Assembly: GCA_046160625.1 (NCBI GenBank)
Contig: JBJXGZ010000005.1
Coordinates: forward strand, 1-64,000
From: M3007 sp046160625
GTDB taxonomy: Bacteria; Bacteroidota; Bacteroidia; Chitinophagales; Saprospiraceae
Length of the DNA: 64,000 nt
Reading direction: 5' to 3'
The notes beneath the pieces are model-generated. The model searched no databases. It had not been told where the DNA came from and worked only from the letters and a program-made list of their open reading frames with translations. The stretch's first letter is position 1. Each line of letters starts with the position of its first letter. Shown here piece after piece: positions 1 through 7,934 of this stretch. Both the position numbers and the translations under genes were made by a program.

Positions 1-1126
1 CGCCCGAAACCGTCAGCGTCGAGGAGCCGCCGGGGCAGAACGGGGTGCTGGACACCGAGAGGGTCGGCGTGGGCTTTAGTCCCACCGTGATACTGCCCGT
101 ATTGGTACAGCCGTATATGTTGGATACTGTCACAGTGTAAGTGCCAGGCTGAGTCACGATGTTCGTGATCCCAAAAACGTTGTTCGACCAGAGGTACTGG
201 CTGAAGCCACCGACCACCCGAAGGGTATCAGGCTGTCCGGGGCAGATCAAGGGGGCGGTCATGCTAATCGGGACCGGGTCAATGTCTCCTGATTGCACGC
301 CATAGACGCCTTGTCCTGTACAACCGAACTGGTTGGTGACCGTAACGTTGTACTGGCCAGGACCGTAGATTGTGATGAAGCTCGTGGTATCGCCGTCGGT
401 CCATTCGTATGCGCTCCAAGCCTGGTTGACCTGCACTGTGGCGGTGTCGCCTTCAGAGCACATAACCAAGGGGCCAGAAAGCGTCGGGACCACTGGAGGG
501 CTGCTTGGAACGTTGAATTGGTCTGTGAAGGGGCAGCCTAACTGGTCTACCAGCGTGAGTGAATAGAGGCCCGGTTCCGTAACCTCAAAAGGGGAAAGGC
601 CTCCACTTGAACCATCAGGGTTCCAGTCATAACTGGCAAAATGGTACTCATCATCAGGGGGCGTAACTATGAGGTCAATAAACCCATTCTCACAAAGAGG
701 CTGTCCTGTGATATCAATAACGCCTAAAAAGAAGGCGCCAGGCTGGTCGTAGGTGTTATTCCAGTGGTTAGGTTCGCACCCGGTGACGGTGGGGTCCCAG
801 CTCCAGGCTCCTGGCGGAACGACCGTGATCCTGTGGGCCACTTCACCTGTGTTCCAGGTGGCCACGTATGGATCCAATTGGCCTGTAAATGTCCAATTCA
901 CGAAAGCCGACAGTTCGATCGTGTGTGTAACGCAGTTGATAATAGCAACGGTTATCGGGTTGCAGTGCCCGAGTCGAATGGCCTCGGATAGCGAGTCGGG
1001 GTTGCTGGTCGGAGAATTGCCATTGGTTGAAACGTTGATCGGTTCGCCATTCGCACGCAATAGGTATGGGATGACAAAAAGCGCGAAGAGGGGGATTATA
1101 CGGAAAAAAGTGTAGCGTTTTGCCAT
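1..1126 (-). CDS. Secreted Ig/PKD-repeat surface protein (3' end beyond window)
   Basis: The minus-strand frame opens at an ATG at 1126 and runs without a stop to the window edge, giving 375 residues. The N-terminus is a signal peptide (MAKRYTFFRI, then a hydrophobic run to about residue 24). At least three tandem Ig/PKD-like modules follow, each with a Y-x-W pair, a 'PGxYxVTVTNxxGC' strand and a cysteine that would pair within the fold. This matches long cell-surface adhesin or gliding-type proteins of Bacteroidota that end in a T9SS sorting domain. The C-terminus lies outside, so secretion by T9SS is an inference. The exact role is unknown. Confidence 0.8.
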   Translation of the reverse strand, partial: MAKRYTFFRIIPLFALFVIPYLLRANGEPINVSTNGNSPTSNPDSLSEAIRLGHCNPITVAIINCVTHTIELSAFVNWTFTGQLDPYVATWNTGEVAHRITVVPPGAWSWDPTVTGCEPNHWNNTYDQPGAFFLGVIDITGQPLCENGFIDLIVTPPDDEYHFASYDWNPDGSSGGLSPFEVTEPGLYSLTLVDQLGCPFTDQFNVPSSPPVVPTLSGPLVMCSEGDTATVQVNQAWSAYEWTDGDTTSFITIYGPGQYNVTVTNQFGCTGQGVYGVQSGDIDPVPISMTAPLICPGQPDTLRVVGGFSQYLWSNNVFGITNIVTQPGTYTVTVSNIYGCTNTGSITVGLKPTPTLSVSSTPFCPGGSSTLTVSG

Positions 1127-1267
1127 AAACTTTGAGTGTTTGAAAAAGAAGAAGTAGTTTTAAATACGAAAGACGCAGCCAACACATAAAACGCTGACTG
1201 GACGTGATTGGAATTTTCAGCCGCCAAAATAATTAATCTTTATCCTTAGACCTGTCAAAGATAAATT

Positions 1268-1753
1268 TCAATCCTCACTTCCATCCAAAAAATTCACAGG
1301 TCGATTGATCCGCTCTTCGAGCGAGATGAAAGTCTCGGTTCGTTGTATGCCGTTGATTTTTTGAATTTTATCTTGAAGTACGAGGCGCAGGTGATTTGTA
1401 TCTTTGCACACGATTTTACAAAAGACGGCGAAACCACCAGTCGTATAATTGGCGGTCACCACCTCTGAGATGTTTTTGAGATGCTCGGTCACTTCGTCAT
1501 AAAGCGAGCTTTTATCGAGATAAATGCCAAGAAAAGCAGTTACGTCATAGCCCAATTTATGGTAGTCGAGCGTTAAGCTTGAGCCTTTTACTATGCCGAG
1601 TTCCTCCATTTTTTTCATTCGGACATGAATGGTGCCACTCGAAACAAAGAGCTGTTTGGCAATATCAGTATAGGGCATTTTGCCATCTTCAACAAGTTTA
1701 GCAAGTATCTGATGGTCTAATTGATCGAGGCGAGGAAGATCTGAATTATGCAT
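1268..1753 (-). CDS. Lrp/AsnC family transcriptional regulator
   Basis: The 161-residue protein has the family layout: an N-terminal winged HTH (residues 8-55, 'LDQLDHQILAKLVEDGK...' and 'VSSGTIHVRMKKMEELGIV') and a C-terminal RAM/AsnC ligand domain ('GYDVTAFLGIYLD', 'VVTANYTTGGFAVFCKI'). The ATG at 1753 was chosen over an upstream in-frame start at 1924 because it begins just ahead of the HTH and because the longer form would cover the start of the divergent protease gene. Such proteins are feast/famine regulators binding amino acids as octamers. The divergent gap holds repeated AT-rich motifs that could be its own site. The ligand cannot be read from sequence. Confidence 0.88.
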   Translation of the reverse strand: MHNSDLPRLDQLDHQILAKLVEDGKMPYTDIAKQLFVSSGTIHVRMKKMEELGIVKGSSLTLDYHKLGYDVTAFLGIYLDKSSLYDEVTEHLKNISEVVTANYTTGGFAVFCKIVCKDTNHLRLVLQDKIQKINGIQRTETFISLEERINRPVNFLDGSED

Positions 1754-1841
1754 GGCGGCGAAAAACAAAGAGATTAATATTAAATTTTGAACAAAATTAG
1801 GAAAATTTTGAAAATTCAGCAGAAAAATCTGCGATAATACT
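1754..1841. promoter_or_regulatory. Divergent AT-rich control region with paired motifs
   Basis: This 88-bp gap separates the Lrp-type regulator from the divergent S41 protease. It carries AAATTTTGA twice (1782-1790 and 1803-1811), 21 bp apart, which is two helical turns, and a small palindrome GCAGA-AAAA-TCTGC at 1819-1832 just ahead of the protease start. Lrp-family proteins often bind AT-rich repeats on one DNA face, so autoregulation is a reasonable inference. No binding data are visible. Confidence 0.4.
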
Positions 1842-3470
1842 ATGACAGACAACGAGCAAGGCCCCAAACTACAAACCCGACTCCCCTTAATCCTAGCCGC
1901 AACATTGGCCGTGGGTATGTTCATCGGACAAAAACTCCCACATTACGATCGCAATTTCAGCCTCGAATCGCGTACTTCTGCCAGATCAGGCACGCTGGAT
2001 GAAATTCTGCGCTACGTTGAAGCCAAATATGTGGATTCTGTGGACATCGAAAGCCTCCGCGCAACCGCAATCGAACACCTCCTCGAGGGGCTTGACCCGC
2101 ATTCCGTGTACATCAGCCCAGACGAACTCCGAGCCGTAGAAGACGACATGAACGGCGAATTCGAAGGTGTGGGCATCGAGTTCATCATCCTGGACGATAC
2201 GATCCAAGTGGTGGCTCCGCTTGTAGGTGGCCCCTCGGAGATTGCTGGCATCCTTGCAGGCGACAAAATTGTGAGCATCAACGACACCATAATTGCAGGG
2301 ATTAAAATTGAAACAGGAAAGATCTACAACAAGTTACGCGGCCCAAAAGGCTCCAAGGTCAAGGTCGGAATCCTGCGCGGGCGCGAAACCGCACTTAGGT
2401 ATTTCGAGGTTATGCGTGATATTATTCCTGTCAAAAGCGTGGATGCCGCCTATATGCTCGACGAGCGCATTGGCTACATTAGGGTTGCTCATTTTAACGG
2501 CAATACCTATCAGGAATTTATGCAAAACCTGACCTCCCTCGTAGAGGAAAAAGGCATGAAAAGCCTTGTGCTTGACCTGCGCGGCAATCCCGGTGGCTAC
2601 CTCGAAGAAGCCACCGAAATGCTTAGCCAATTCTTCCCTGAAGGCAAGCTTCTCGTCTATACCAAAGGCCGGTCCGGGCAGCGCAAAGACTACAAAAGCA
2701 ATGGCCGCGCCCGCTTTGACATCCAAAATGTGGCCGTGCTAATTGACGAAGGTTCAGCTTCTGCCAGTGAAATCGTGGCCGGAGCCGTTCAAGATTGGGA
2801 CCGTGGCTGGGTGGTGGGTCGCCGCTCCTTTGGTAAAGGTTTGGTGCAGGAACAATACCCGCTTTCCAATGGCGGCGCCATGCGGCTTACTGTGTCGCGC
2901 TACTTCACCCCCAGCGGGCGTTGCATCCAGCGCGATTACAAACAGGACATGGATTATGACAATGAGGCCGAACGCCGACTTAAAAACGGCGAATTATCAA
3001 ACGAAACCAAAATCCAACATGCCGATAGCACCTTGTATTATACCGGTCAAGGCCGCATCGTTTTTGGCGGCGGAGGGGTCACCCCGGATGTTTTTATTCC
3101 AATAGATACTTCTTTTTCAAGCCAATATTTCACTGCGCTGCGGCAGCAGATTCCGCAGTTCATGTCGCGTTGGATGGAAAATAAAAACCGCACAACCATG
3201 TCCTCTGCGCTACCTGAATTTGCCCAAACCTATACCGTTTCGGATGAAATGCTAGAGGAATTGGTTACATACGCTGAAAAACAGGGCACGAAAAAAAATG
3301 CCGCTGAACTTGCCAAATGCCGCAGAGAGCTCAAACTTCAACTCAAAGCCCGCCTCGCCAAAACACTATTCGGCGACGAGGGACTGTATAAAATTTTGAA
3401 TGAGGATGACCCGGCGATGGAGAAGGCAGTACAGGTTTTGAATAGTGGGCAGCCTGTTGCAAAGCGATAA
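1842..3470 (+). CDS. S41 carboxy-terminal processing protease
   Basis: The 542-residue protein has an N-terminal membrane anchor or signal (about residues 15-32), a PDZ domain (about 100-185, starting 'FEGVGIEF') and an S41 catalytic domain. The Ser-Lys dyad is visible: 'GSASASE' with Ser307 and 'FGKG' with Lys332, the usual 25-residue spacing. 'LDLRGNPGG' at 244-252 is the conserved strand before the active site. The C-terminal 150 residues form the helical tail common in Bacteroidota homologues. It should act on the periplasmic side, trimming or degrading proteins at their C-termini. It ends 11 bp from the stop of the convergent gene. Confidence 0.93.
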   Translation: MTDNEQGPKLQTRLPLILAATLAVGMFIGQKLPHYDRNFSLESRTSARSGTLDEILRYVEAKYVDSVDIESLRATAIEHLLEGLDPHSVYISPDELRAVEDDMNGEFEGVGIEFIILDDTIQVVAPLVGGPSEIAGILAGDKIVSINDTIIAGIKIETGKIYNKLRGPKGSKVKVGILRGRETALRYFEVMRDIIPVKSVDAAYMLDERIGYIRVAHFNGNTYQEFMQNLTSLVEEKGMKSLVLDLRGNPGGYLEEATEMLSQFFPEGKLLVYTKGRSGQRKDYKSNGRARFDIQNVAVLIDEGSASASEIVAGAVQDWDRGWVVGRRSFGKGLVQEQYPLSNGGAMRLTVSRYFTPSGRCIQRDYKQDMDYDNEAERRLKNGELSNETKIQHADSTLYYTGQGRIVFGGGGVTPDVFIPIDTSFSSQYFTALRQQIPQFMSRWMENKNRTTMSSALPEFAQTYTVSDEMLEELVTYAEKQGTKKNAAELAKCRRELKLQLKARLAKTLFGDEGLYKILNEDDPAMEKAVQVLNSGQPVAKR

Positions 3471-3481
3471 AATAGGTTTTC

Positions 3482-4786
3482 TCAATTCGCCAGCACCTTT
3501 TCCTTACTCCTGCTCGGAGCATCCACTGGCTTCGGTGACGACACCTTCGGAGGCACCCCCTCTGCCCCTTGTCGCCGCAATTCATCCTCCGTCATTTGTG
3601 TTTGAACATCCTGGAACACCACCTGGACCTTGTAATTACGGTTGATAGATTTGGCGATGGGGCCAAACATCAATTGCATCACTGAGTCGGCACGGGCTTT
3701 GGCCTTGTCTAAAACGCGCTCGTTTTCAAGCGCATCCTGTCGGAATTGGCGGCGGAGTTCGTTGAAGCGCTCGTTCATGTCCTTTTCGTTGATACCCGCT
3801 AAATAACCCACATCCAATTTGTCCACACGGGGGTAAACTTCGTGGGAAAGAATGGTAGGTTCAGGCAATTTAATATTGAGCGTTCCGCGCTTCGGGCTGA
3901 GCGTCACGTCAAAATACTGATCGAGTTTGAAGCCGGCCTTGATCACGCTGATGGCTTCCACCCGGATGTCGGTCTCCGATATGGAGAAGCCAAAAATCTT
4001 GTATTGCAAAGTCTTGTCAATACCCATTCGACTTCGGAGTTCATAGGTGGCCAATTCAGCAATACCCTTGCGGACCTTTTCTTTAAGCAGCCCGCGGGAG
4101 GCGCTGAAATCCATGATTTCGGCTTTTTTCTTCAATCGTTCGGCCATCGGTTGCAATCCTTCGTGGATGGCGATGTCACATGGGGTAGCCACGTTTTTCC
4201 CTTTGGCAAAAAATTTACCGCCATTCACCCGCAAGAGCGTGCTCATCACCTGAGTAACAAAAAAGCAGGTGTATTTGCCTGCAACTTCGTTAAAAATCTG
4301 CACGGCTTGGTTGGAATTGTCGCTGTACCAGTTCTCATAAAGGTTTGCCGTGGTGTCTTTCAAGGTTACAAAATCGTTGAAATACAAGGAACTAAGGTAC
4401 TCATGGTGACGCTTATATTCTGGTTCTAGGCGGCGTTTCAGGCTGTCGGGCAGGGCCATTCTGTTGGCAACGTGAAAGAGCAGCGCGACGTTGAAATCGT
4501 ACACCAGCCTGTCAAATTCCTGCCGATAGGCTTCGGGTTGCGAAAGAATACGCAGCGTTTTTTCTTCATCAAGGTTGGGGTTGAAATCAGAAGGCACATA
4601 GGTCATTTTCACCTCTTTAGGCGCTTGGAAAATGTTCGACAAGCCGCCTCCGTCACTGAAAAATGCTTTATAGCCCACGATGGCAGCAATCGTGATGAGG
4701 GCAATCAATAGAAGTTGTTTGCCAAGACCTCCACCACCTTCCTCTTCCGGGGGGGAGTATGCACCGTCTGCTTGATGGGTTGACAT
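3482..4786 (-). CDS. Membrane-anchored DUF4230-like protein
   Basis: This 434-residue protein starts with an acidic, Gly-rich segment and a single transmembrane helix (about residues 26-46), leaving a large extracytoplasmic part. The C-terminal half (about 240-400: 'ISETDIRVEAISVIKAGFKLD', a beta strand pattern with 'LNIKLPEPTILSHEV', then a long charged helix) resembles DUF4230 proteins, which look related to band-7/SPFH folds. No catalytic residues stand out. The last 40 residues are Pro/Lys-rich and likely disordered. The family assignment is from memory of its pattern and needs a profile search. Function unknown. Confidence 0.6.
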   Translation of the reverse strand: MSTHQADGAYSPPEEEGGGGLGKQLLLIALITIAAIVGYKAFFSDGGGLSNIFQAPKEVKMTYVPSDFNPNLDEEKTLRILSQPEAYRQEFDRLVYDFNVALLFHVANRMALPDSLKRRLEPEYKRHHEYLSSLYFNDFVTLKDTTANLYENWYSDNSNQAVQIFNEVAGKYTCFFVTQVMSTLLRVNGGKFFAKGKNVATPCDIAIHEGLQPMAERLKKKAEIMDFSASRGLLKEKVRKGIAELATYELRSRMGIDKTLQYKIFGFSISETDIRVEAISVIKAGFKLDQYFDVTLSPKRGTLNIKLPEPTILSHEVYPRVDKLDVGYLAGINEKDMNERFNELRRQFRQDALENERVLDKAKARADSVMQLMFGPIAKSINRNYKVQVVFQDVQTQMTEDELRRQGAEGVPPKVSSPKPVDAPSRSKEKVLAN

Positions 4787-4879
4787 AGTTCGATTGATTC
4801 GATTATTTCGATTGATTCGATTATTCGATTTGAGCGCAATCCAGCCAATCGGTCCAATCGAAAAATCAAATCAATCAGT
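4787..4879. repeat. GATTnGATT-type inverted repeat cluster
   Basis: The gap holds several copies of a roughly 8-9 bp unit (TTCGATTGATTCGATTA pattern) on one strand, a 15-bp spacer, then the same unit inverted (AATCGGTCCAATCGAAAAATC). The same unit family recurs on both sides of the rpsA terminator at 20868-20945 and 21031-21178. It sits between two co-directional minus-strand genes, so a transcript could fold here. Confidence 0.7.
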
Positions 4880-5761
4880 TTATTTTCCCGCAAGATAAGC
4901 CCTCACCGCCGCACGGGAAGCTGTGGCTGATGGCTGGTGGTAGCGCTGACCGCTGGGATTGGCAAACCCGTGGTTGGCATCATAGCGGTGTACCGCAAGG
5001 GCTTTCCCGGCGGACTTCATGTTCATTTCAAAATCGGTCACCACCTGGTCGTTGATCCATTGGTCCTGTGTGGCGTGGACGAATAGCGCATCACAAGCGA
5101 GGGTTTTCAATTTTTCAACATCCTTTTCGGGCATTCCGTAAAACATGACACAGCCTTTGGCTTTGTCTTTCAACAACAAGGCGGCTTGCAAAGACCAACC
5201 CCCACCAAAACACCAGCCCATGGTGCGGAAATCGGCTTTTTCGCCTAGGTGTTTGGCTGCTGCTTCGATGATGGCGGCAGAGCGGACAGGATCGTTGGCT
5301 TTCATTATGCTGCTAGCTTCTTCGGATGTAGTGGCAACTTTCCCATCATAAAGATCAATGGCTAAAACATTGATTCCCAAGCTGTGGCACCACATTGACG
5401 TTTCGTTTTTTACATAGTCGTTCAAGCCCCACCATTCGTGGAAGAGCAACAGATATTTCTGGGTGTTGCCGTGGGATGTCATCAAAAACCCTCGGCCGTT
5501 GGCTCCGCCAGCCACAGGGAATTCGATCATTTTTCCCTGGTGAACGGCCTCGATTGGCAAAGGTGCCGGGTGGGCGTCGAGAAAATTTTTGTCGTCGGCA
5601 AATGCTGCGAATTCGGCAATGGCCAGGTTGGGATCATGGCACATTGGGATTGTGGGCTTTGGTGGTAGCTTGGAAAATGAATAGGTAAGGAGGACGAAGG
5701 CTAGGCCCGCCGTCGCCAAGGCTATGGCGGGTAAAGCGGGTAAAATCGTATGTTTATTCAT
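4880..5761 (-). CDS. Dienelactone hydrolase family protein
   Basis: The 293-residue alpha/beta hydrolase carries the dienelactone hydrolase triad: Cys184 in 'GWCFGGGW', Asp233 in 'HATQDQW' and His264 in 'DANHGFANP'. 'LLLFHEWWGLND' (105-115) is the oxyanion-side loop typical of the family. The N-terminus is hydrophobic (about 8-27) and suggests export or a membrane anchor. Residues 7-19 (LPALPAIALATAG) are encoded by a REP-like palindrome also found in the next gene, so this segment may be a recent insertion rather than an evolved signal. The substrate is not evident; members hydrolyse lactones or small esters. Confidence 0.88.
   Translation of the reverse strand: MNKHTILPALPAIALATAGLAFVLLTYSFSKLPPKPTIPMCHDPNLAIAEFAAFADDKNFLDAHPAPLPIEAVHQGKMIEFPVAGGANGRGFLMTSHGNTQKYLLLFHEWWGLNDYVKNETSMWCHSLGINVLAIDLYDGKVATTSEEASSIMKANDPVRSAAIIEAAAKHLGEKADFRTMGWCFGGGWSLQAALLLKDKAKGCVMFYGMPEKDVEKLKTLACDALFVHATQDQWINDQVVTDFEMNMKSAGKALAVHRYDANHGFANPSGQRYHQPSATASRAAVRAYLAGK
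5702..5742 (-). repeat. REP-like palindrome, copy 1 (inside hydrolase gene)
   Basis: Read on the minus strand it is TTTACCCGCCATAGCC followed by TTGGCGACGGCGGGC: a GC-rich hairpin with CCCGCC/GGCGGG arms. It is in frame and encodes LPAIALATAG of the hydrolase N-terminus. Copies 2 and 3 lie within 1 kb. Confidence 0.75.
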
Positions 5762-5858
5762 GGTAAAACCTGTTTATGGAAATTGGGTGCTAAGGAAACA
5801 CTTTTTCAATGCAAAGGCCTAAAGACCCCAGAGGTTTTTTATGTCAGCGCATACCTGC

Positions 5859-6584
5859 TTATAATTTTGCCATCATATCCTGAACTGCATCCCGATACAG
5901 CCGCCCAATTGGCAAATCCACACCGTCAACCACCAGATCGGTGGCCGTGTATGCCTCCACGTGCCGCAATGCCACTAAAAACGAGCGATGGGTGCGCACA
6001 AAACCCATGCCATCAAGGGATTTTTCCAGGTCGCCCAATTGTATTTTGGTCACGATATTTTTCCTGCCTGGCAGGCAAAGCCGCACATATTCTTTGAGGC
6101 TCTCCACGTACTGAATCTCATCAAGCCACACCCGCACCATTTTTTTATTCACGTTGAAAAAACGGAAGGGGCGGTTTGGAGTATTGAATTCGCCCGCCTT
6201 CGCTGAAGCTACGGCGGGTAAAGCAACAGGCATCCTAAATTTTTGAATTGCCTTCAAAAACCGTTCAAAATCAATGGGTTTCAGCAAATAATCCACTACT
6301 CCGAGCTCGTAACTCTCAATGGCATATTCGTGGTAAGCCGTGGTCAAGATGACCTGTGGTGGGTGATTGAGCGTACGCAAAAAATCAAGGCCTTTTAGTC
6401 CCGGCAAATTAATGTCGAGGAAAAGCGCGTCAACTGCTTGCACGCGCAAGGCCTCGGCTGCTGCCAATGCATCAGGGCAGCGGCCTACAAAACGCAGCCA
6501 CGGAACCTGATGCACATAGTCCTCCAGGATGCCCGCGGCGAGGGGTTCGTCTTCGACAATTAAACAAGAGAGGTGATTGGTCAT
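5859..6584 (-). CDS. LytTR-family response regulator
   Basis: The 241-residue protein has a receiver domain (residues 5-115; acidic pocket Glu11-Asp12, phosphoacceptor Asp57 in 'LFLDINLPG', Lys102 in 'LLKPID') and a LytTR DNA-binding domain (about 137-241, 'IQYVESLKEYVRL', 'FVRTHRSFLV'). It is partnered by the LytS-type kinase encoded just upstream (66-bp gap), so the pair forms a two-component system. The interdomain linker (119-134, with LPAVASAKAG) is encoded by a REP-like palindrome. Its target genes are not evident; LytTR proteins bind paired direct repeats. Confidence 0.95.
   Translation of the reverse strand: MTNHLSCLIVEDEPLAAGILEDYVHQVPWLRFVGRCPDALAAAEALRVQAVDALFLDINLPGLKGLDFLRTLNHPPQVILTTAYHEYAIESYELGVVDYLLKPIDFERFLKAIQKFRMPVALPAVASAKAGEFNTPNRPFRFFNVNKKMVRVWLDEIQYVESLKEYVRLCLPGRKNIVTKIQLGDLEKSLDGMGFVRTHRSFLVALRHVEAYTATDLVVDGVDLPIGRLYRDAVQDMMAKL
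6189..6222 (-). repeat. REP-like palindrome, copy 2 (inside response regulator)
   Basis: Minus-strand sequence TTTACCCGCCGTAGC then TTCAGCGAAGGCGGGC, matching copy 1 in arms and length. It encodes LPAVASAKAG, exactly in the flexible linker between the receiver and LytTR domains, where an insertion would be tolerated. Confidence 0.75.
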
Positions 6585-6608
6585 GGCATTGTTAGGTCAT
6601 AGCGTCAT

Positions 6609-6640
6609 TTTTACCCGCCGTAGCCTTGGCGGAGGATGGG
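6609..6640 (+). repeat. REP-like palindrome, copy 3 (between kinase and regulator)
   Basis: Plus-strand TTTTACCCGCCGTAGCC then TTGGCGGAGGATGGGCG. It is in the 66-bp gap between the kinase stop and the regulator start, in the opposite orientation to copies 1 and 2. It could fold in the shared transcript. Confidence 0.7.
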
Positions 6641-6650
6641 CGTCATTGGG

Positions 6651-7667
6651 TTATTTGTTTAAAACCAAATGCAGTCGCACCGCAAAATCTGTATCATTTT
6701 CAGTGATTTCCAATTCGTGCCTTTTGGGATACAGCAGCTCTAACTGTCGGCGCAGGTTTTGCAAGCCAATGCCAGGAGCGACTTGGGCTTTATCCAAAGG
6801 TTTTGTATTTTCAATTTTTGCTTCTAAAACATTGTTTTTCAAAACAATAAGCATTGAAATACGTGCCTCGTCTCGCTGTTCGCTTGCCCCGTGCTTGAAA
6901 GCGTTTTCCACCAAAGGCAAGAGCAAGAGCGGGGCAATTTCAGTTTTGGGGTTGTCCAAATCAACGTCAAACCGTACCGTGAGCCGCCCATCGTCGAATC
7001 GAAGTTTTTCGAGTTCCACGTAATCACGCAAGAGCTGGATTTCTTGTTCGAGCGGCACTTTTGGCTTTTGGGATTCATACAAGACATAACGCAGGAGTTG
7101 TGCGAGTTTGAGCGCAACGGGGGCAGTTTTGTTGGATTTTACCCGGGCCAGGGCATACAGGTTGTTGATGGTATTGAACAAAAAATGGGGGTGCAACTGA
7201 CCTTTCAAGGCCCGCAATTCAGCCTCCGATTTTTCTGCGCGGAGTTGGGTTTCACGCTGTTGCATCGCCTGCTGCCGAAAATACATCCGCGCCGAAAGGG
7301 CCGTACAACTCGCCAGCACACAGTCAAACACGTCGTACATCATCCGGTAACTCCAGAATTCAATCGTCGCGTCGGGGAAATGAACTGGCACCAGGTAGAC
7401 CAATTTCAGCACCCTGTTCAAAAGACCACCCGCCAAATTGGTCAGCGCAGCCCCGCCAAACGCGAGCCAGGTCGTTTGACCGCCCATACCCGAAAACCGC
7501 TCGAAAAACCAAAACGATAGATACGTTGCCAGCATCCGGGCCGGCATTTCAAGGCCTTCGGTAAAGAGGTATTTACCCAAGTTTCCGTCGTAGCGGCTGT
7601 ACGTGTAGGCGTAGATAAACCAAAACGCAACCCAAAAAGCGAGGTGCAAGAGCCATCTTCGTTTCAT
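6651..7667 (-). CDS. LytS/YehU-type sensor histidine kinase
   Basis: The 338-residue protein starts with four or so membrane helices (residues 5-125) and has no separate sensor domain. The His_kinase motif 'QLHPHFLFNTINNLYAL' follows (phosphoacceptor probably His161), then the N-box 'LLLPLVENAFKHG' and the G-box 'GIGLQNLRRQLELLY'. The ATG at 7667 is preferred over an in-frame start at 7829: membrane segments begin right after it, a near-consensus promoter box (GACCTTTG) ends a few bases upstream, and the longer frame would run through a palindromic repeat. It sits directly upstream of its response regulator. Confidence 0.92.
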   Translation of the reverse strand: MKRRWLLHLAFWVAFWFIYAYTYSRYDGNLGKYLFTEGLEMPARMLATYLSFWFFERFSGMGGQTTWLAFGGAALTNLAGGLLNRVLKLVYLVPVHFPDATIEFWSYRMMYDVFDCVLASCTALSARMYFRQQAMQQRETQLRAEKSEAELRALKGQLHPHFLFNTINNLYALARVKSNKTAPVALKLAQLLRYVLYESQKPKVPLEQEIQLLRDYVELEKLRFDDGRLTVRFDVDLDNPKTEIAPLLLLPLVENAFKHGASEQRDEARISMLIVLKNNVLEAKIENTKPLDKAQVAPGIGLQNLRRQLELLYPKRHELEITENDTDFAVRLHLVLNK

Positions 7668-7790
7668 AGGGGCAAAGGTCTGGCAAAAAATTGCGACGGT
7701 GAATGCGTTCTGTAGGGAGAAATCGGTTGTTGGTTGATTTTTGGCGTAGAGGTGAAGGGTTTGGAAGATTTTTGGGGATTGTTCTGATAT

Positions 7791-7891
7791 TTCACGCAAC
7801 GCCGCTAATTGTTTCACGCAACGCCGCAACGCCGCAACGTTAAATCTTCTTGACTATCAAAACGTTGCGACGTTGCGGCCTTGCGTGAAAC
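7791..7891. repeat. Inverted repeat, TTTCACGCAACGCCGCAACG family
   Basis: The left arm (7811-7841, GTTTCACGCAACGCCGCAAC...) is matched by an inverted right arm (7860-7891, AACGTTGCGACGTTGCGGCC...) around a 19-bp AT-rich spacer, with an extra direct partial copy at 7791-7806. It lies between the divergent kinase and FG-GAP genes and could form a very stable hairpin. Confidence 0.8.
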
Positions 7892-7934
7892 ATTTTATCT
7901 AGACACTTAAACACAACAACTTTTTAATTTGGCT

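Noticed and set aside
7668..7829. 54-codon N-terminal extension of the sensor kinase
   Set aside because: It runs partly through a palindromic repeat, and membrane helices plus a promoter-like box point to the ATG at 7667.
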